Both the position numbers and the translations under genes were made by a program. A stretch of DNA of 64,000 nt from Serratia proteamaculans_D (GTDB lineage: Bacteria > Pseudomonadota > Gammaproteobacteria > Enterobacterales > Enterobacteriaceae). Within the stretch, counting starts at the first letter, position 1. The number at the start of each line of letters is the position of its first letter. This document shows positions 15,532 through 23,490 of the stretch, piece by piece. Where the stretch lies: the NCBI RefSeq assembly GCF_049959315.1, contig NZ_CP188201.1; one strand, 5' to 3'. The notes beneath the pieces were generated by a model, which was not told where the DNA came from, searched no databases, and saw nothing but the letters and a program-made list of their open reading frames with translations.

Positions 15532-16526
15532 TACCTCACCATCTGCGGTAATTTTTGCATGATCCCAACAAAATATTGCCCCGTTTCTTTCACATTCGCG
15601 GGCGAGGACAAAGTGCCGCTGATACCGCTGCCCACAAAGGCCATAGAGTTATTCAGTGCCGACCGCAATTGCTGTCGAAGTCCGTTCTGAAGGGCTTGTG
15701 TTGGATAGCGCTTCGGGTATAAGCCGGCATTAACCATCTGTTTTAACACTTGATTAGAAATACCCGGATTCTCCGCCCTTATGATGCTCTCAGTGAGTCT
15801 TTTCCTTTCACTTCGGGGCATGCTTTTTAGCCACTCCGTCGCCTTACGCGATGAAACTCTTCGCATGGCACGATAAGTCATGGCCGCTTCTTTCAATGCT
15901 GCCCCGGCGCTAGCCAAAGAGATCACATCCAGAATGGTGCTGGTGGCGACATACCATTGCTCTGAATCTAACTGCGCAAGCTCATCGCCTTTTCCATCAT
16001 AAAGCTTATTCACGCGATACAAGCCATTACCGCACTGTAAGGCACTGGCAGCCATGCCGGCATAACCTAAATAGGCGATGGCCGAACTGGTGCCACCGGT
16101 AAAGGGTACCGCAACACTCCCCGATGCCAGTAAAAAAACGGAGACCAACAGTGTGCCGCAAGATAGCGCTGCCGAAGCCAGTTCTTTGCCAACGCTCGGT
16201 TTTGTCAAAGCCTCAGATAAAGTATTGGTCGCCGCGGTACGTGAAGTATGCGCAACGGTTTTGGTGATCACCACATGGGTGACCTGTGAGGACGTTGAGT
16301 AACCGGTATGTTTGGTCGGTCTGACCAAATACGAATTTTGGCCGTCTGAAAAAATAATCCCCACCCCATGAAAAGCGATACTGCAATCCAGGGAATCTTG
16401 CAAGGCTTGTAAATCAATATCCCGATACATTGCCTGCACATTGCCGTTACCGAGTATTCGGGCGAACTCGGCGCTGGTTAATTGATCTTCGGGAGAACCA
16501 AATGGCGAAGAAAAAGCCGTTGTCAT
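15531..16526 (-). CDS. Hypothetical protein with central hydrophobic hairpin; candidate membrane-acting toxin/effector
   Basis: Unrecognised protein of 331 residues. Residues 1-110 are soluble and lack a Sec signal. Then follow Gly/Ala/Ser-rich hydrophobic segments (about 116-140 and 145-165, a likely membrane hairpin) and another at 193-215. A basic helical region comes next (RRVSSRKATEWLK, SERKRLTESIIR), with a C-terminal tail ending LPQMVR. This layout resembles colicin- or type VI effector-like pore formers more than a housekeeping protein. It has its own promoter and a TAATG overlap with a four-span membrane protein. The cassette sits between ilvA and ilvY/DUF2461 where E. coli has nothing. 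AT content looks higher than in the flanking ilv genes. Function is inferred from form and context only. Confidence 0.6.
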   Translation of the reverse strand: MTTAFSSPFGSPEDQLTSAEFARILGNGNVQAMYRDIDLQALQDSLDCSIAFHGVGIIFSDGQNSYLVRPTKHTGYSTSSQVTHVVITKTVAHTSRTAATNTLSEALTKPSVGKELASAALSCGTLLVSVFLLASGSVAVPFTGGTSSAIAYLGYAGMAASALQCGNGLYRVNKLYDGKGDELAQLDSEQWYVATSTILDVISLASAGAALKEAAMTYRAMRRVSSRKATEWLKSMPRSERKRLTESIIRAENPGISNQVLKQMVNAGLYPKRYPTQALQNGLRQQLRSALNNSMAFVGSGISGTLSSPANVKETGQYFVGIMQKLPQMVR

Positions 16527-16559
16527 TGTCGCGCATCCCTATACGTCAAAAGTCTTGGC

Positions 16560-16587
16560 AGTATAAAAATGCACAACAAAATCACAA
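16560..16587 (-). promoter_or_regulatory. Promoter of the toxin/immunity-like cassette
   Basis: On the minus strand TTGTGA (16582-16587) and TATACT (16560-16565) are separated by 16 bp. The predicted start of transcription lies about 25 bp before the ATG at 16526. Confidence 0.55.
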
Positions 16588-16595
16588 CTACGCAA

Positions 16596-16615
16596 CCTAT
16601 AAACTGGCTTATAGG
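16596..16615. repeat. Inverted repeat between ilvA and the cassette promoter
   Basis: CCTATAA-ACTGGC-TTATAGG is a perfect 7-bp inverted repeat 8 bp upstream of the cassette -35 element and 24 bp past the ilvA stop. It has no T run, so it is more like an operator or weak hairpin than a terminator. Confidence 0.4.
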
Positions 16616-16639
16616 TCACGATTACTTATGTATTTCTTA

Positions 16640-18184
16640 TCAACCCTGCAAAAAGAAGCGGAACGCCGGGTTGTCGGTTTCATCGTGGCAGTCATAGCCC
16701 AGCGCCTGCAGGTGCTGCTCAAACTCGGGTTCGGTCTGCGACAGCTCAAAACCTGCCAGCACGCGGCCAAAATCGGTGCCGTGGCTGCGGTAGTGGAACA
16801 GTGAAATATTCCAGTGGGTACCCAACGTCTGCAAGAACTTCAGCAGCGCGCCCGGCGACTCCGGGAATTCAAAGCTGTACAGACGCTCGCGCAACGGCTT
16901 CGAAGGACGCCCCCCCACCATATAACGCACGTGCAGCTTGGCCATTTCATCGTCGGACAAGTCCACCACCTGATAACCATCGGCCTGCAGTTCATCGATG
17001 ATTTCCAGACGTTCAGCATGGCCGCGAGTCAGGCGGACACCGACGAAAATACAGGCGTTATCGGCATCGGCGTAACGGTAGTTGAACTCGGTAACCGAGC
17101 GCCCGCCCAGCAGTTGGCAAAACTTCAGGAAGCTGCCTTTCTGCTCTGGAATGGTGACTGCCAACAGGGCTTCGCGTTGTTCACCCAGTTCGCAGCGTTC
17201 CGACACATAACGCAAACCGTGGAAGTTCAGGTTGGCGCCGGACAACACGTGCGCCAGACGCTCACCCTGGATGTTGTGCTGCTGCACATACTTTTTCAGC
17301 CCGGCCAGCGCCAGTGCACCGGACGGCTCGGCAATGGCACGCACGTCTTCAAACAGATCCTTGACCGCTGCGCAGATGGCGTCGCTGTCGACGGTGATCA
17401 CGTCGTCCAGGTATTCCCGACACAGGCGGAAGGTTTCGTCACCGATGCGCTTTACCGCCACGCCTTCGGCAAACAGACCAACACGGGCCAGATCCACCGG
17501 ATGTCCGGCATCCAGCGCCGCGCGCAGGCAGGCGGAGTCTTCCGCCTCCACGCCGATCACCTTAATCTGCGGCATCAGTTGCTTGATCAATACCGCCACC
17601 CCCGCCGCCAGACCGCCACCGCCAACCGGTACAAACACCCGATCGAGATGCGCGTCCTGCTGCAGCAGTTCCATCGCCAATGTACCCTGCCCGGCGATCA
17701 CCGTTGGGTGGTCGAACGGCGGCACAAAGGTCATGCCCTGCTTGAGTGAAAGCTCTATCGCTCTGGCCTTGGCTTCATCAAAGTTGGCGCCATGCAACAG
17801 CACTTCGCCACCAAAGCCGCGTACCGCATCCACTTTGATGTCTGCGGTGGTCAACGGCATCACTATCAGCGTTTTGATCCCCAGCCGTTTGCCGGAATAG
17901 GCCACGCCCTGCGCATGGTTGCCGGCCGAAGCCGTCACCACGCCGCGCGCCTTCTGCTCTTCGTTCAGGCTGGCGATCATCGCGTAGGCCCCACGCAGCT
18001 TGAAGCTGTGCACGGGCTGACGATCTTCGCGTTTCACCAAAATAGTATTGCCGAGGCGCGAAGAGATTTTGCTCATTGTCTGCAACGGGGTGACCTGAGC
18101 CACCTCGTAAACCGGCGAGCGAAGCACCGCTCGCAAATACTCCGCGCCACAGGGGGCGTCGGGTAGGGGTTGCGATACCGCCAT
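16640..18184 (-). CDS. ilvA: IlvA: biosynthetic threonine deaminase
   Basis: PLP enzyme converting threonine to 2-oxobutyrate, the entry step to isoleucine, inhibited by isoleucine. The 514 residues equal the E. coli length. The PLP lysine is K62 in HSFKLRGAY; the glycine-rich phosphate loop is VPVGGGGLAAG. Two ACT-like regulatory domains fill residues from about 330 to the end (for example GGRSVTEFNYRY and LGTHWNISLFHYRSHG). It is the last gene of ilvLGMEDA, five bases after ilvD. No clear intrinsic terminator was seen after it. Confidence 0.97.
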   Translation of the reverse strand: MAVSQPLPDAPCGAEYLRAVLRSPVYEVAQVTPLQTMSKISSRLGNTILVKREDRQPVHSFKLRGAYAMIASLNEEQKARGVVTASAGNHAQGVAYSGKRLGIKTLIVMPLTTADIKVDAVRGFGGEVLLHGANFDEAKARAIELSLKQGMTFVPPFDHPTVIAGQGTLAMELLQQDAHLDRVFVPVGGGGLAAGVAVLIKQLMPQIKVIGVEAEDSACLRAALDAGHPVDLARVGLFAEGVAVKRIGDETFRLCREYLDDVITVDSDAICAAVKDLFEDVRAIAEPSGALALAGLKKYVQQHNIQGERLAHVLSGANLNFHGLRYVSERCELGEQREALLAVTIPEQKGSFLKFCQLLGGRSVTEFNYRYADADNACIFVGVRLTRGHAERLEIIDELQADGYQVVDLSDDEMAKLHVRYMVGGRPSKPLRERLYSFEFPESPGALLKFLQTLGTHWNISLFHYRSHGTDFGRVLAGFELSQTEPEFEQHLQALGYDCHDETDNPAFRFFLQG

Positions 18185-18189
18185 GGTGC

Positions 18190-20040
18190 TTAGCCTCCCA
18201 GCTTGCTCTTGTCGCGTACTGCGCCTTTGTCCGCGCTGGTCGCCAGTGTGGCGTAGGCGCGCAGAGCGAAGGAAACCTGGCGCTCACGATTTTTCGGTGT
18301 CCAGGCCCGATCGCCACGCGCCAGTTCAACTTCGCGGCGTGCCGCCAGTTCGCTGTCGCTGACATCCAGCACCATGCTGCGTTTTGGAATATCGATGTCG
18401 ATCATGTCGCCGTCTTCGATCAGCGCAATCAGGCCGCCGCTGCCCGCTTCCGGAGAAACGTGACCGATAGACAGACCAGAAGTCCCGCCGGAGAAACGAC
18501 CGTCGGTGATCAGCGCACAGGCTTTACCCAGGCCCATAGATTTCAGGTAGGTGGTTGGATAGAGCATTTCCTGCATGCCCGGCCCGCCCTTCGGCCCTTC
18601 ATAGCGGATCACTACCACGTCACCGGCAACCACTTTGCCGCCGAGGATCGCTTCCACCGCGGTGTCCTGGCTTTCGTACACTTTGGCCGGACCGCGGAAG
18701 GTCAGGTTGTCTTTGTCGACACCGGCGGTTTTCACAATGCTGCCGTCCAGTGCCATGTTGCCGTACAGCACGGCCAGGCCACCTTCCAGGCTGAAGGCAT
18801 TTTCCAGCGAACGGATACAGCCTTCTGCGCGATCATCGTCCAGCGTATCCCAGCGGCAATCCTGCGAGAACGCCTGGGTGGTACGGATGCCCGCCGGGCC
18901 GGCGCGGAACATTTTCTTCACCGCTTCGTCCTGGGTCAGCATGATGTCGTACTGGTTCAGCGTTTCCGTCAGCTTCAGGCCCAGGATGTTATCGACATCG
19001 CGGTTCATCAGACCCGCACGATCCAACTCGCCCAGAATCGCCAGTACGCCACCGGCACGGTGTACGTCTTCCATATGGTATTTCTGAGTGCTCGGTGCCA
19101 CTTTGCACAGGTGCGGTACCTTGCGTGACAGACGATCGATATCTTCCATGGTGAAATCAATTTCGCCTTCCTGAGCCGCGGCCAACAGGTGCAACACGGT
19201 GTTGGTCGAGCCGCCCATGGCAATGTCCAGCGTCATGGCGTTTTCGAACGCGGCCTTGTTGGCGATGCTACGTGGCAGTGCACTTTCGTCGTCCTGCTCG
19301 TAGTAGCGCTTTGTCAACGCAACGATGCGTTTGCCGGCGTTGAGGAACAGATCCTTACGGTCAGCGTGGGTCGCCAGCAGCGAACCATTGCCCGGTTGGG
19401 ACAGGCCCAGCGCTTCGGTCAGACAGTTCATCGAGTTGGCAGTGAACATACCGGAACAGGAACCGCAGGTTGGACAGGCGGAACGTTCGATCTGTGCGCT
19501 GTCGGCATCGCTGACGTTCGGGTTGGCGCCCTGGATCATGGCGTCGATCAGATCCAGCTTGATTATCTTGTCGGAAAGCTTGGTCTTACCGGCTTCCATC
19601 GGGCCGCCAGAAACGAAAATCACCGGAATATTCAGGCGCAGTGACGCCATCAGCATCCCTGGGGTGATCTTGTCGCAGTTGGAGATACACACCATCGCAT
19701 CCGCGCAGTGGGCATTCACCATGTATTCAACCGAGTCGGCGATCAATTCGCGCGACGGCAGGGAATAGAGCATGCCGCCGTGGCCCATGGCGATACCGTC
19801 ATCCACCGCAATGGTGTTGAACTCTTTGGCGACGCCGCCTGAGGCCTCGATCTGTTCTGCAACCAGTTTGCCCAAATCACGCAGATGCACATGGCCCGGA
19901 ACGAACTGGGTAAATGAGTTGACCACCGCGATAATAGGTTTGCCAAAATCGTCGTCGGTCATTCCGGTCGCGCGCCATAATGCGCGGGCACCCGCCATGT
20001 TACGGCCGTGGGTGGTGGTGGCGGAACGGTACTTAGGCAT
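18190..20040 (-). CDS. ilvD: IlvD: dihydroxy-acid dehydratase
   Basis: Iron-sulfur enzyme that dehydrates the dihydroxy acids to 2-oxoisovalerate and 2-oxo-3-methylvalerate. The 616 residues equal E. coli IlvD. Cluster cysteines are visible in SNCDKITPGM and PTCGSCSGMF. I chose the ATG at 20040 (MPKYRSATTTHG), which has GGAG eight bases upstream; a GTG three codons earlier is in frame but would put the site too close. An ERIC element fills most of the 199-bp gap to ilvE. Confidence 0.96.
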   Translation of the reverse strand: MPKYRSATTTHGRNMAGARALWRATGMTDDDFGKPIIAVVNSFTQFVPGHVHLRDLGKLVAEQIEASGGVAKEFNTIAVDDGIAMGHGGMLYSLPSRELIADSVEYMVNAHCADAMVCISNCDKITPGMLMASLRLNIPVIFVSGGPMEAGKTKLSDKIIKLDLIDAMIQGANPNVSDADSAQIERSACPTCGSCSGMFTANSMNCLTEALGLSQPGNGSLLATHADRKDLFLNAGKRIVALTKRYYEQDDESALPRSIANKAAFENAMTLDIAMGGSTNTVLHLLAAAQEGEIDFTMEDIDRLSRKVPHLCKVAPSTQKYHMEDVHRAGGVLAILGELDRAGLMNRDVDNILGLKLTETLNQYDIMLTQDEAVKKMFRAGPAGIRTTQAFSQDCRWDTLDDDRAEGCIRSLENAFSLEGGLAVLYGNMALDGSIVKTAGVDKDNLTFRGPAKVYESQDTAVEAILGGKVVAGDVVVIRYEGPKGGPGMQEMLYPTTYLKSMGLGKACALITDGRFSGGTSGLSIGHVSPEAGSGGLIALIEDGDMIDIDIPKRSMVLDVSDSELAARREVELARGDRAWTPKNRERQVSFALRAYATLATSADKGAVRDKSKLGG

Positions 20041-20114
20041 GCTCTTCACTCCAAATGTATTTATTACAGGCGGCGAACGAACCGCCCATTTTGTCTTATC
20101 TTGTCTGCCATTTT

Positions 20115-20237
20115 TACCCTATGGATTTCAAACTGCAGTTAGGCGGCCAGCTATCTCATCCCCAGGAGCTTACTTCAGTAAGTGACTGGGATGAGATAGT
20201 GCAGGTAACAACGCTGCAGCTTGAAAGACGACGGGTA
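20115..20237. repeat. ERIC element between ilvE and ilvD (copy 2)
   Basis: About 123 bp with the ERIC core CATCCCCAGGAGCTTACTTC...GTAAGTGACTGGGATGAG and ends TACCCTATGGATTTCAAA and TTGAAAGACGACGGGTA. It begins (minus-strand sense) two bases after the ilvE stop codon and lies in opposite orientation to copy 1. It would form a large hairpin inside the ilv operon transcript. Confidence 0.9.
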
Positions 20238-20239
20238 AA

Positions 20240-21166
20240 TTATGGGTTTACCGGATCCAACCACCCGTACTTGTCTTCGGTCTTGCCGGTAAACAGGCCA
20301 AAGAACGCCTGTTGGATCTGTTTGGTCACCGGGCCGCATTTACCAATGCCGACCTTGATGCCGTCAACGCTGCGCACCGGGGTAATTTCTGCGGCGGTAC
20401 CGGACATGAACACTTCATCGGCCAGATACAGCGACTCGCGTGACAGCACCTGCTCACGGACTTCGAAGCCCATGTCTTTTGCCAGCTTGATGATGGCATC
20501 GCGGGTGATGCCCGGCAGCGCGGAAGAGGTAAACGGCGGGGTGAACAGCACGCCGTCTTTCACTTCAAACAGGTTTTCACCTGCGCCTTCGGAAATATAG
20601 CCGTGCACATCCAGCGCGATCCCTTCCTGATAACCGTGGCGACGTGCTTCACTGCCCACCAGCAGGGAGGAAAGATAGTTACCGCCGGCCTTGGCCGCAG
20701 TTGGGATGGTGTTTGGTGCCACACGGTGCCAGGACGAAACCATCGCATCGATGCCTTGATCCAGCGCCTCTTCACCCAGGTACGCGCCCCAAGGAAACGC
20801 CGCGATAATCACGTCTGTTTTGTAACCTTCCGGTGGGTTAACCCCCATGCCGACGTCACCGACAAACACCAACGGACGAATATAAGCGCTGCCCAGATTA
20901 TTTTTACGCAGCGTGGCGCGACAGGCTTCCATCAGCTCATCAACGCTTTGCGATACCGGCATCCGGTAGATTTTTGCCGAGTCATGCAGGCGTTGCATAT
21001 GCTCACGGTGACGGAACACCACCGGGCCTTTATGGGAGTCGTAGCAACGAACCCCTTCAAACACCGAAGTGCCGTAATGCAACGCATGCGACATCACGTG
21101 CACTTTGGCGTCAGCCCAAGGAACCATCTCACCATTGAACCAAATGTAATCGGCTTTCTTCGTCAT
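20240..21166 (-). CDS. ilvE: IlvE: branched-chain amino acid aminotransferase
   Basis: Class IV PLP aminotransferase that makes Ile, Val and Leu from their 2-oxo acids with glutamate. It has 308 residues (E. coli 309). The PLP lysine is K159 in IPTAAKAGGNY; the class IV signature runs from EGAGENLF to the MSGTAAEITPV segment. It lies 22 bp after ilvM. The stop codon is followed at once by an ERIC element, which separates it from ilvD. Confidence 0.97.
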   Translation of the reverse strand: MTKKADYIWFNGEMVPWADAKVHVMSHALHYGTSVFEGVRCYDSHKGPVVFRHREHMQRLHDSAKIYRMPVSQSVDELMEACRATLRKNNLGSAYIRPLVFVGDVGMGVNPPEGYKTDVIIAAFPWGAYLGEEALDQGIDAMVSSWHRVAPNTIPTAAKAGGNYLSSLLVGSEARRHGYQEGIALDVHGYISEGAGENLFEVKDGVLFTPPFTSSALPGITRDAIIKLAKDMGFEVREQVLSRESLYLADEVFMSGTAAEITPVRSVDGIKVGIGKCGPVTKQIQQAFFGLFTGKTEDKYGWLDPVNP

Positions 21167-21188
21167 TGTTATTTATCCTTCTCGCGCG

Positions 21189-21446
21189 TCAGGCGCGTAT
21201 TTGTTGTGATGTTTGTTGCTGGATCTCAACGCAGGAGACATCCATCAATTTGCTCAACTGAGATGACAGTAGATCCACCGGGCGCTGGCTGGCAACGGTC
21301 AATTCAATATTAATCTTGTCGGTGTTTGCAGCCGTTGCCATATTCATAGCACAAACCTGAAAGCCACGATGACGCACGACACGCAATACGCGCTCTAACA
21401 TTTCAGGGCGAAAACGGGCCTGGATCGAGAGTTGATGCTGCATCAT
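21189..21446 (-). CDS. ilvM: IlvM: regulatory subunit of acetolactate synthase II
   Basis: Small ACT-domain subunit of 85 residues (E. coli 87), required for activity of the IlvG catalytic subunit. The N-terminus (HQLSIQARFRPEMLERVLRVVRHRGFQV) is the typical ACT fold. Its ATG overlaps the ilvG stop (ATGA), which indicates translational coupling and equal synthesis of the two subunits. Confidence 0.95.
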   Translation of the reverse strand: MMQHQLSIQARFRPEMLERVLRVVRHRGFQVCAMNMATAANTDKINIELTVASQRPVDLLSSQLSKLMDVSCVEIQQQTSQQIRA

Positions 21447-23089
21447 GATATTTTCTCCAACATGGTTTCGTTACCGGCACCCGGCGGCACCAGCGGCCAG
21501 ACGTTTTCAAGTTCATCGATCGACACGTGCAACATATAAGGCCCTTCACTGTTGAATAAGGCGTCGAGCGCGTCTGCTACCTGGTCTTTGCGGGTGATAT
21601 GCTGGCCGGGGATGCCAAAGGCATTGGCCAACATCAGGAAATCGGGGTTATCGGAGAGATTGGTTTCGCTGTAACGCCCGTCAAAAAACAGTTGCTGCCA
21701 CTGACGAACCATTCCCAAACGCTGGTTATCCAGCAAAACGATTTTCAGCGGTAACTGTTTGCGTTTGATGGTGCCCAGTTCCTGCACGTTCATCATGAAC
21801 GAACCGTCACCCGATACGCAGACCACCGTATCCTCCGGGCGGGCCATCTGGGCGCCCACCGCAGCCGGAACACCAAAGCCCATGGTGCCCAAACCGCTGG
21901 AGGTGATGAAATTCTCCGGACGTTCAAAGGTCATGTGCTGTGCGGTCCACATCTGGTGCTGGCCCACGTCGGTGGTGATCACGCTGTTGGCCGGCTTGCG
22001 CTCGGACAACTGCTTTAACAGCAGCGGCGCGTAGATCGGCTGGCCCGGATGGTCGTAACGCCAGCTATGGCTTTCTTTCAGTTCAACCACTCGCTGCTGC
22101 CAGGCAGCGATACTCAGCGGCTGCTGCAACGCAGGTAACAAGGCTTTCAAATCGCCCTGCAGCGCTACGTGTGCCTGCCGCAACTTGCTCATTTCCGCCG
22201 GGTCGATATCCATGTGGATCACCTTGGCATGCGGGGCGAAAGCGTTCAGCTTACCGGTTACGCGATCGTCAAAACGGGCGCCAACGGCAATCAGCAAATC
22301 GCACTCCTGCACCGCCAGATTGGCGGCCTTGGTGCCGTGCATCCCCAGCATACCGAGGTAGTACGGTTGCTCAGCGTCCGGTGCGCCCAGCCCTTTCAAC
22401 GTGGCTACGTTGGGCATTTGGGTCACCGCAATGAACTCACGCAGCGCCGGTACCGCCTGCGCCATACCAACACCGCCGCCGACATACAACATCGGCTTGC
22501 GCGCCTGCGCCAGCAATTCGACGGCCTGCGCCAGCTCCGCTGCCGGGTAGTGCAGTTCTTCCTCTACCGGCATCAGGTGCGGGTGTAATTCGCCATGCGC
22601 CAGTTGGATGTCTTTCGGGATATCGATCAGCACCGGGCCAGGACGACCGCTGCTGGCAATGGCGAAGGCTTCCGCCATGATGCCCGGCAGCGCATCCAGT
22701 GATTCCACCAGGAAGCTGTGTTTGGTGCAGGCCAGAGACAGGCCGAGGACATCGATCTCCTGAAAGGCATCGGTGCCGATCAGTGCTGAACCTACCTGAC
22801 CGGTGATCGCCACCAGCGGAACAGAATCCAGCAGCGCATCGGCCAGGCCGGTGATCAGGTTGGTGGCGCCGGGGCCGGAAGTGGCGATACAAACGCCCAC
22901 CTTGCCGGTGGAACGGGCATAGCCAATGGCGGCCATCGCGGCGCCTTGCTCGTGGCGGCACAGCAGGTGTTCTACCCCACCGTCATACAATGCATCGTAG
23001 ACCGGCATGATTGCGCCGCCCGGGTAGCCGAATACCGTATCAACTCCCTGTGCACGCAATGCTTGTACTACCCACTGAGCCCCGTTCAT
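21443..23089 (-). CDS. ilvG: IlvG: catalytic subunit of acetolactate synthase II (intact)
   Basis: Thiamine diphosphate enzyme that condenses two pyruvates, or pyruvate with 2-oxobutyrate. It has 548 residues, full length. The catalytic glutamate is E47 (CRHEQGAAM), and the ThDP/Mg motif begins GDGSF and ends with an asparagine in the DNQRLGMVRQWQ region. Unlike E. coli K-12, where ilvG carries a frameshift and the cell is valine sensitive, the frame here is uninterrupted. It is the first enzyme gene after the leader ilvL and attenuator. Confidence 0.96.
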   Translation of the reverse strand: MNGAQWVVQALRAQGVDTVFGYPGGAIMPVYDALYDGGVEHLLCRHEQGAAMAAIGYARSTGKVGVCIATSGPGATNLITGLADALLDSVPLVAITGQVGSALIGTDAFQEIDVLGLSLACTKHSFLVESLDALPGIMAEAFAIASSGRPGPVLIDIPKDIQLAHGELHPHLMPVEEELHYPAAELAQAVELLAQARKPMLYVGGGVGMAQAVPALREFIAVTQMPNVATLKGLGAPDAEQPYYLGMLGMHGTKAANLAVQECDLLIAVGARFDDRVTGKLNAFAPHAKVIHMDIDPAEMSKLRQAHVALQGDLKALLPALQQPLSIAAWQQRVVELKESHSWRYDHPGQPIYAPLLLKQLSERKPANSVITTDVGQHQMWTAQHMTFERPENFITSSGLGTMGFGVPAAVGAQMARPEDTVVCVSGDGSFMMNVQELGTIKRKQLPLKIVLLDNQRLGMVRQWQQLFFDGRYSETNLSDNPDFLMLANAFGIPGQHITRKDQVADALDALFNSEGPYMLHVSIDELENVWPLVPPGAGNETMLEKIS

Positions 23090-23174
23090 AGTTATTTCCC
23101 CGCCTTACTTCGACAACTGCAGGATTTTGTTCTGTTATTCATATTGTTATCCTCGTTTCACTTTTCTCTTGCCA

Positions 23175-23208
23175 ATAAAAAACCCCCGGACCTTTCGGTG
23201 CGGGGGTT
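23175..23208 (-). terminator. ilv attenuator (intrinsic terminator of the leader)
   Basis: On the minus strand AACCCCCGCACC, a short loop, GGTCCGGGGGTT and a T tract form a strong terminator between ilvL and ilvG. The leader peptide codons upstream make this the Ile/Val/Leu-responsive attenuator. Confidence 0.93.
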
Positions 23209-23231
23209 CTCTTGCGATTCCGGCTTGTTTT

Positions 23232-23330
23232 CTAAGCCATTCTTCGTCCAAGTGCAGCCCCGCACGGTGGGATAATAATCACCACCACGCTAATCACGAC
23301 TAGGCTAATCACTTGGGCAAAGGCTTTCAT
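23232..23330 (-). CDS. ilvL: IlvL: ilvGMEDA operon leader peptide
   Basis: Leader peptide of 32 residues beginning MKAFAQVISLVVIS and ending GRRMA. It is packed with regulatory codons: V7, I8, L10, V11, V12, I13, V15, V16, V17, I18, I19 and I20. Stalling on scarce charged tRNA for Ile, Val or Leu would prevent the terminator at 23175-23208 from forming. The C-terminal part (IIIPPCGAALGR) matches the E. coli leader from memory. Too short to be flagged by length-based gene finding. Confidence 0.96.
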   Translation of the reverse strand: MKAFAQVISLVVISVVVIIIPPCGAALGRRMA

Positions 23331-23373
23331 AATAGGTTCGTTCACTGTGCTCGTTTCGAACTAATGCCTACAG

Positions 23374-23402
23374 AGGTACCATAGTCCCGCGCGGCATGAC
23401 AA
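23374..23402 (-). promoter_or_regulatory. ilvL promoter (ilvGp2-like)
   Basis: On the minus strand TTGTCA (23397-23402), 17 bp, GTACCT (23374-23379) with an adjoining TATG that may act as an extended -10. The segment CTATGGTACCTCTGTAGGCATT is close to the E. coli ilvGp2 region from memory. Confidence 0.75.
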
Positions 23403-23490
23403 CACTTTTTTTGCGTTATTATTCGGCGCAATCTGGTCATACCTCGTGCAAAATGCCCGGATTTCAAACGTTAGCCTGCACACCCGAAGA

